Origin: Planctomycetia bacterium
Lineage (GTDB): Bacteria; Planctomycetota; Phycisphaerae; Phycisphaerales; SM1A02
DNA: 6,059 nt
Direction: 5' to 3'
Assembly: GCA_005804005.1 (NCBI GenBank)
Contig: SYPI01000088.1
Span: 1-6,059 of the forward strand
The notes under the pieces: model-generated
The model's input: only the letters and a program-made list of their open reading frames with translations
Told to the model about the DNA's origin: nothing
Database searches by the model: none
Shown: positions 4,170 through 6,059 of the stretch, piece after piece
Layout of the letters: every line of letters begins with the position of its first letter
How positions within the stretch are numbered: position 1 is the stretch's first letter
Program-made: the position numbers and the translations under genes

Positions 4170-6059
4170 TCAGTTAGGGCAGTCGCCCCAAGCGGCCAGC
4201 ATCAGGGCCAAGTCGCCACCGGCAACCAACCCGTCGCCGTCGAGGTCGCCCACGCCGCCGCCGGCCCAGTTGGCCATCAGAGCGGTGAGGTCGGAGCCGC
4301 CGACGAGGCCGTCGTTGTCCAGATCGCCCGGGCACGGCGGGGGGAGCGGTTCGCAGGCGAGGTTGGACGCCCCGGCCGTGTCAGCGGCGTACGGCGGCAC
4401 CGGAGCGGCCGGATTGAAGGTGCCGATGTTCCAGCAACCGGAGTCTTGGCAGCGCCAAATCATGCCAGGGGCGAAGGTGCCGTCGGGACCGACATGGTTG
4501 GCGGAGTAGGCGTACTCCGTGCCGATCGGCGGACTGGCGTTAGACAGGATGAAGGCCACATGATCAACGATCGCTGACCACGGGGTCAGATCCAGAGTGC
4601 CGTTGTTGTCGGTGTCCAGATCCATGTTGAGCGTGCCGGTGAAATCGGCCACCAGCATGTGGGTGACGTTGTCCGAGTTCTCGAAGTTCAGGATGTTGGT
4701 ACCGACCGGGACATAGTCGGCGGTGCCCAGCAGCATGGTCGGCTCGGCCACCAGGCAGAAGCCATCGGCGGCAATCGATTGACCAGTCAGTGGGATCACT
4801 GCCTCCACGGTTCCCGACAGGGTGGTTCCACCGTCACCGATGACGATGTAGGTCAGGCCGGTCAGCGCGGTGCCCGCCGGGCCGGAGAGCTCGAAGTACT
4901 CGCTGTTGTCGGTGCTGGTTTCGTCCACCCGGATTTCGTTCAGGCGGATGGGGCCAGACTCACAACTGGCGGTTCCGGCGGCGCACTGCACGGCCACCAA
5001 GGCCACGCACTCGGCATCCCAGGCCGTAGAGCAGCAGGTCGGGTCGGCCGCACAGACCGCCGAGCAGCAGTTGGAATCGTTGCAGAATGGGTTGGCGTGG
5101 ATCGTGGCGCAATCGCCCGCTTCGGCCTGCCCGCACTCCAGCACATAGGGGACGCTGCAGTCGAGATTGCCCGCGCCGGGGGTGTCGCCACCGGCGCTGG
5201 CACTGAAGGCGCCGATGCGCCACTCGCCAGCGGGTGAGCAGCGGTAAACGTGCCCAGCCACATAGTTGCCGTCTGGTCCGACCAGCGTGTTGGAGTAGTT
5301 GCAGCCCGTTTCAACGGCAGCGCCGATGATGGATACGGCATCGAGCACTTCGATCCAAGGGGTGCTGTCCAGAACGCAGTTTTCGTCCACATCCAGATCA
5401 TCCATGACGATGCCGGTGAAGCCGGAAACCAGCATGTGGGTTACGTTGTCGCTGTCCTCGAAGTTAAGGGCGTTCCCGGCCGCGTCGAGAACTAGGTCGG
5501 GGGTTCCCATGGTGAAGGTTGACTCGGCGGCCACGAAAGTGCCGTCCGCCGGGATGCTGTAGCCATCCAGCGATACCACGCACTCGACCACGCCATTGAA
5601 GTTGGGAGTGGTACTGTCGCCGAAGACGATGTAGGTCAGGCCAGCCAGACTGGTTCCCGGAGTTCCGGTCAGTTCGAAGTACTCGTCGGTGTCGTTGCCA
5701 CTCTGTCCGGTGCGGATCTCGGAGATGAGCAGGGGACTGCCCCCCGAGCCGCAGAGCGGATTGTCGCTGCCGGGCGTGTCGCTGCCGGAGGCCGGGTCAG
5801 CGCTTCCGACGCGCCAGCCGCCAGCATCGAGGCACTGCCAAGCCTGAGAGGGGACTGCGCCAGCATCCGGGCCGATGACCGTAGTGGCGTAGTAGAAGTC
5901 GGCATTGACGCCGTCGGGTGCGACATCATGGACCAGCGCGATCGCCGACACAACGGACGCCCAAGGGGTCACATCGAGCACGCCGTCATCGTTGGTGTCC
6001 AGATCCTGACCATCGCTGCCAGAGAACCCGGAAACGATCAGGTGGGTGACGTTGTCGCC
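4170..6059 (-). CDS. Large secreted repeat protein with LTD-like units, Cys-rich insert and dockerin-like C-terminus, 5' partial
   Basis: The frame is open from the right edge (base 6059) to the TGA at 4170-4172, 629 residues. The GTG at 5981 is internal, since the same repeat pattern continues upstream of it. The visible part is modular: unit A (1 to 103, partial), unit B (110-301), a Cys-rich insert (309-366), unit C (371-569) and a dockerin-like tail (576-629). Each full unit starts with (I/L)xEIR...EYFEL...GLTYIV.GD, similar in layout to lamin-tail (LTD) domains of bacterial surface proteins and secreted nucleases. It continues with LNFExSDNVTHMLV, an Asp-rich loop before TPW, then GPDG, a W/Y-x-C and a closing Cys. 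High Cys, Asp and Gly, low Lys and no membrane segment fit an exported, calcium-stabilised, disulfide-bonded protein. The signal peptide would be outside the window. No nuclease or other catalytic domain is visible. It precedes the permease by 59 bases on the same strand; co-transcription is possible but not shown. Function unknown. Confidence 0.85.
   Translation of the reverse strand, partial: GDNVTHLIVSGFSGSDGQDLDTNDDGVLDVTPWASVVSAIALVHDVAPDGVNADFYYATTVIGPDAGAVPSQAWQCLDAGGWRVGSADPASGSDTPGSDNPLCGSGGSPLLISEIRTGQSGNDTDEYFELTGTPGTSLAGLTYIVFGDSTTPNFNGVVECVVSLDGYSIPADGTFVAAESTFTMGTPDLVLDAAGNALNFEDSDNVTHMLVSGFTGIVMDDLDVDENCVLDSTPWIEVLDAVSIIGAAVETGCNYSNTLVGPDGNYVAGHVYRCSPAGEWRIGAFSASAGGDTPGAGNLDCSVPYVLECGQAEAGDCATIHANPFCNDSNCCSAVCAADPTCCSTAWDAECVALVAVQCAAGTASCESGPIRLNEIRVDETSTDNSEYFELSGPAGTALTGLTYIVIGDGGTTLSGTVEAVIPLTGQSIAADGFCLVAEPTMLLGTADYVPVGTNILNFENSDNVTHMLVADFTGTLNMDLDTDNNGTLDLTPWSAIVDHVAFILSNASPPIGTEYAYSANHVGPDGTFAPGMIWRCQDSGCWNIGTFNPAAPVPPYAADTAGASNLACEPLPPPCPGDLDNDGLVGGSDLTALMANWAGGGVGDLDGDGLVAGGDLALMLAAWGDCPN
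4173..4334 (-). other. Dockerin type I-like C-terminal tail (two calcium loops)
   Basis: Residues 576-629, starting CPGDLDNDG and ending WGDCPN. Two 12-residue loops, DLDNDGLVGGSD and DLDGDGLVAGGD, keep Asp at positions 1, 3, 5 and 12 and Gly at 6, as in dockerin/EF-hand calcium loops. Each is followed by a short helix ending in (N/A)W(A/G). The flanking cysteines (CPG and DCPN) could close the tail. In clostridia dockerins bind cohesins; in planctomycetes such tails are common at protein C-termini and their partner is unclear, so a sorting or anchoring role is inference. Confidence 0.85.
4353..4949 (-). repeat. Repeat unit C of the secreted repeat protein
   Basis: Residues 371-569, about 199 residues. 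The unit runs IRLNEIRVDETSTDNSEYFEL, GLTYIVIGDGG, SIAADG, LNFENSDNVTHMLVADF, the loop DLDTDNNGTLDLTPW, HVGPDG, IWRC, CWNIGTF, DTAGASNLAC. The final Cys pair is 32 residues apart, against 27 in units A and B, because of a Pro-rich insertion (APVPPYA). An extra Cys in SGCW has no partner position in the other units. Confidence 0.87.
4962..5135 (-). other. Cysteine-rich domain inserted between repeat units B and C
   Basis: Residues 309-366, with about 11 cysteines in 58 residues. The order is CGQAEAGDC, PFCNDSNCCSAVCAADPTCC, AWDAEC, QC, SC. I recognise this CCxxVCxxDPxCC...WDxxC pattern from exported proteins of planctomycetes and other bacteria with large secretomes; its function is not known to me. 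It explains the longer B-to-C spacing: DNVTH copies are 259 residues apart here against 202 for A to B, a 57-residue difference. Disulfide-bonded, extracellular folding is inferred. Confidence 0.75.
5157..5732 (-). repeat. Repeat unit B of the secreted repeat protein
   Basis: Residues 110-301, about 192 residues. The unit runs LLISEIRTGQSGNDTDEYFEL, GLTYIVFGD, SIPADG, LNFEDSDNVTHMLVSGF, the loop DLDVDENCVLDSTPW, LVGPDG, YRC, EWRIGAF, GGDTPGAGNLDC. Extra cysteines (in VEC, ENC and GCN) are absent from the same places in unit C, suggesting a unit-specific disulfide. The YRC and LDC cysteines are 27 residues apart, as in unit A. Confidence 0.87.
5751..6059 (-). repeat. Repeat unit A (3' part) of the secreted repeat protein
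   Basis: Residues 1-103 of the partial protein. It contains DNVTHLIVSGFSG, the Asp-rich loop DLDTNDDGVLDVTPW, GPDAG, WQC, GGWRVG, DTPG and a closing LC. These match units B and C in order and spacing. The start of the unit is cut off by the window edge. The DNVTH motif lies 202 residues (606 bases) before its copy in unit B. Confidence 0.85.

Noticed and set aside
3915..4577. Plus-strand frame of 220 codons across the permease start and the repeat-protein end
   Set aside because: It is antisense to two well-supported genes, has shadow-like composition rich in Arg, Gly and Ala, and shows no recognisable domain.
4659..5237. Plus-strand frame of 192 codons inside the repeat-protein gene
   Set aside because: It is antisense to the repeat units; its apparent repeats mirror those of the real gene.
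5979..5981. GTG as start of the repeat-protein gene
   Set aside because: The codon falls inside the conserved Asp-rich loop of unit A (DDGVLDVTPW), and the frame continues to the right edge.

Overview
This GC-rich window (roughly 60-65% GC by eye) most resembles a planctomycete of the Phycisphaerae type. The evidence is a large secreted repeat protein ending in paired dockerin-like calcium loops, a CCxxVCxxDPxCC-type cysteine-rich insert, and a very long GspK-like protein. I recognise all three styles from that phylum, but the assignment is inferred from protein style and not from a marker gene.

Layout. Four protein-coding genes fill almost the whole window. Bases 1-2116 (+) are the 3' part of a gene for a large GspK/helix-hairpin-helix-like protein whose start lies left of the window. 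Facing it, and ending only 6 bases away, is a minus-strand block read right to left. It holds a large secreted repeat protein (4170 to beyond 6059, start outside the window), an MlaE-family ABC permease (3277-4110), and a secreted transglutaminase-fold protein (2123-3277). The permease stop and the transglutaminase start share one base (TGATG), and a Shine-Dalgarno-like AGGAG lies just upstream. The last two genes are therefore almost certainly co-transcribed and translationally coupled. The only sizeable gap is 59 bases (4111-4169) between the repeat protein and the permease, and it holds a perfect 17-base palindrome.

How the genes may work together. The permease would sit in the inner membrane and move lipids or other hydrophobic compounds with an ATPase and an MCE protein, neither of which is in this window. 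Its coupled partner has a Sec signal peptide and a transglutaminase-like core. By my hand alignment, all three catalytic positions (Cys, His, Asp) are replaced, by Ser252, Val287 and Leu303. A non-catalytic periplasmic partner of a lipid-transport permease is the most unusual idea here. The repeat protein has two complete units and one partial unit of about 200 residues, each with an LTD-like strand-rich part, an Asp-rich loop and a conserved Cys pair. A cysteine-rich insert separates the last two units and a dockerin-like tail ends the protein. It looks like a cell-surface or extracellular protein and has no evident functional link to the permease.

No RNA genes, insertion sequences, CRISPR arrays or other mobile-element signs were seen.
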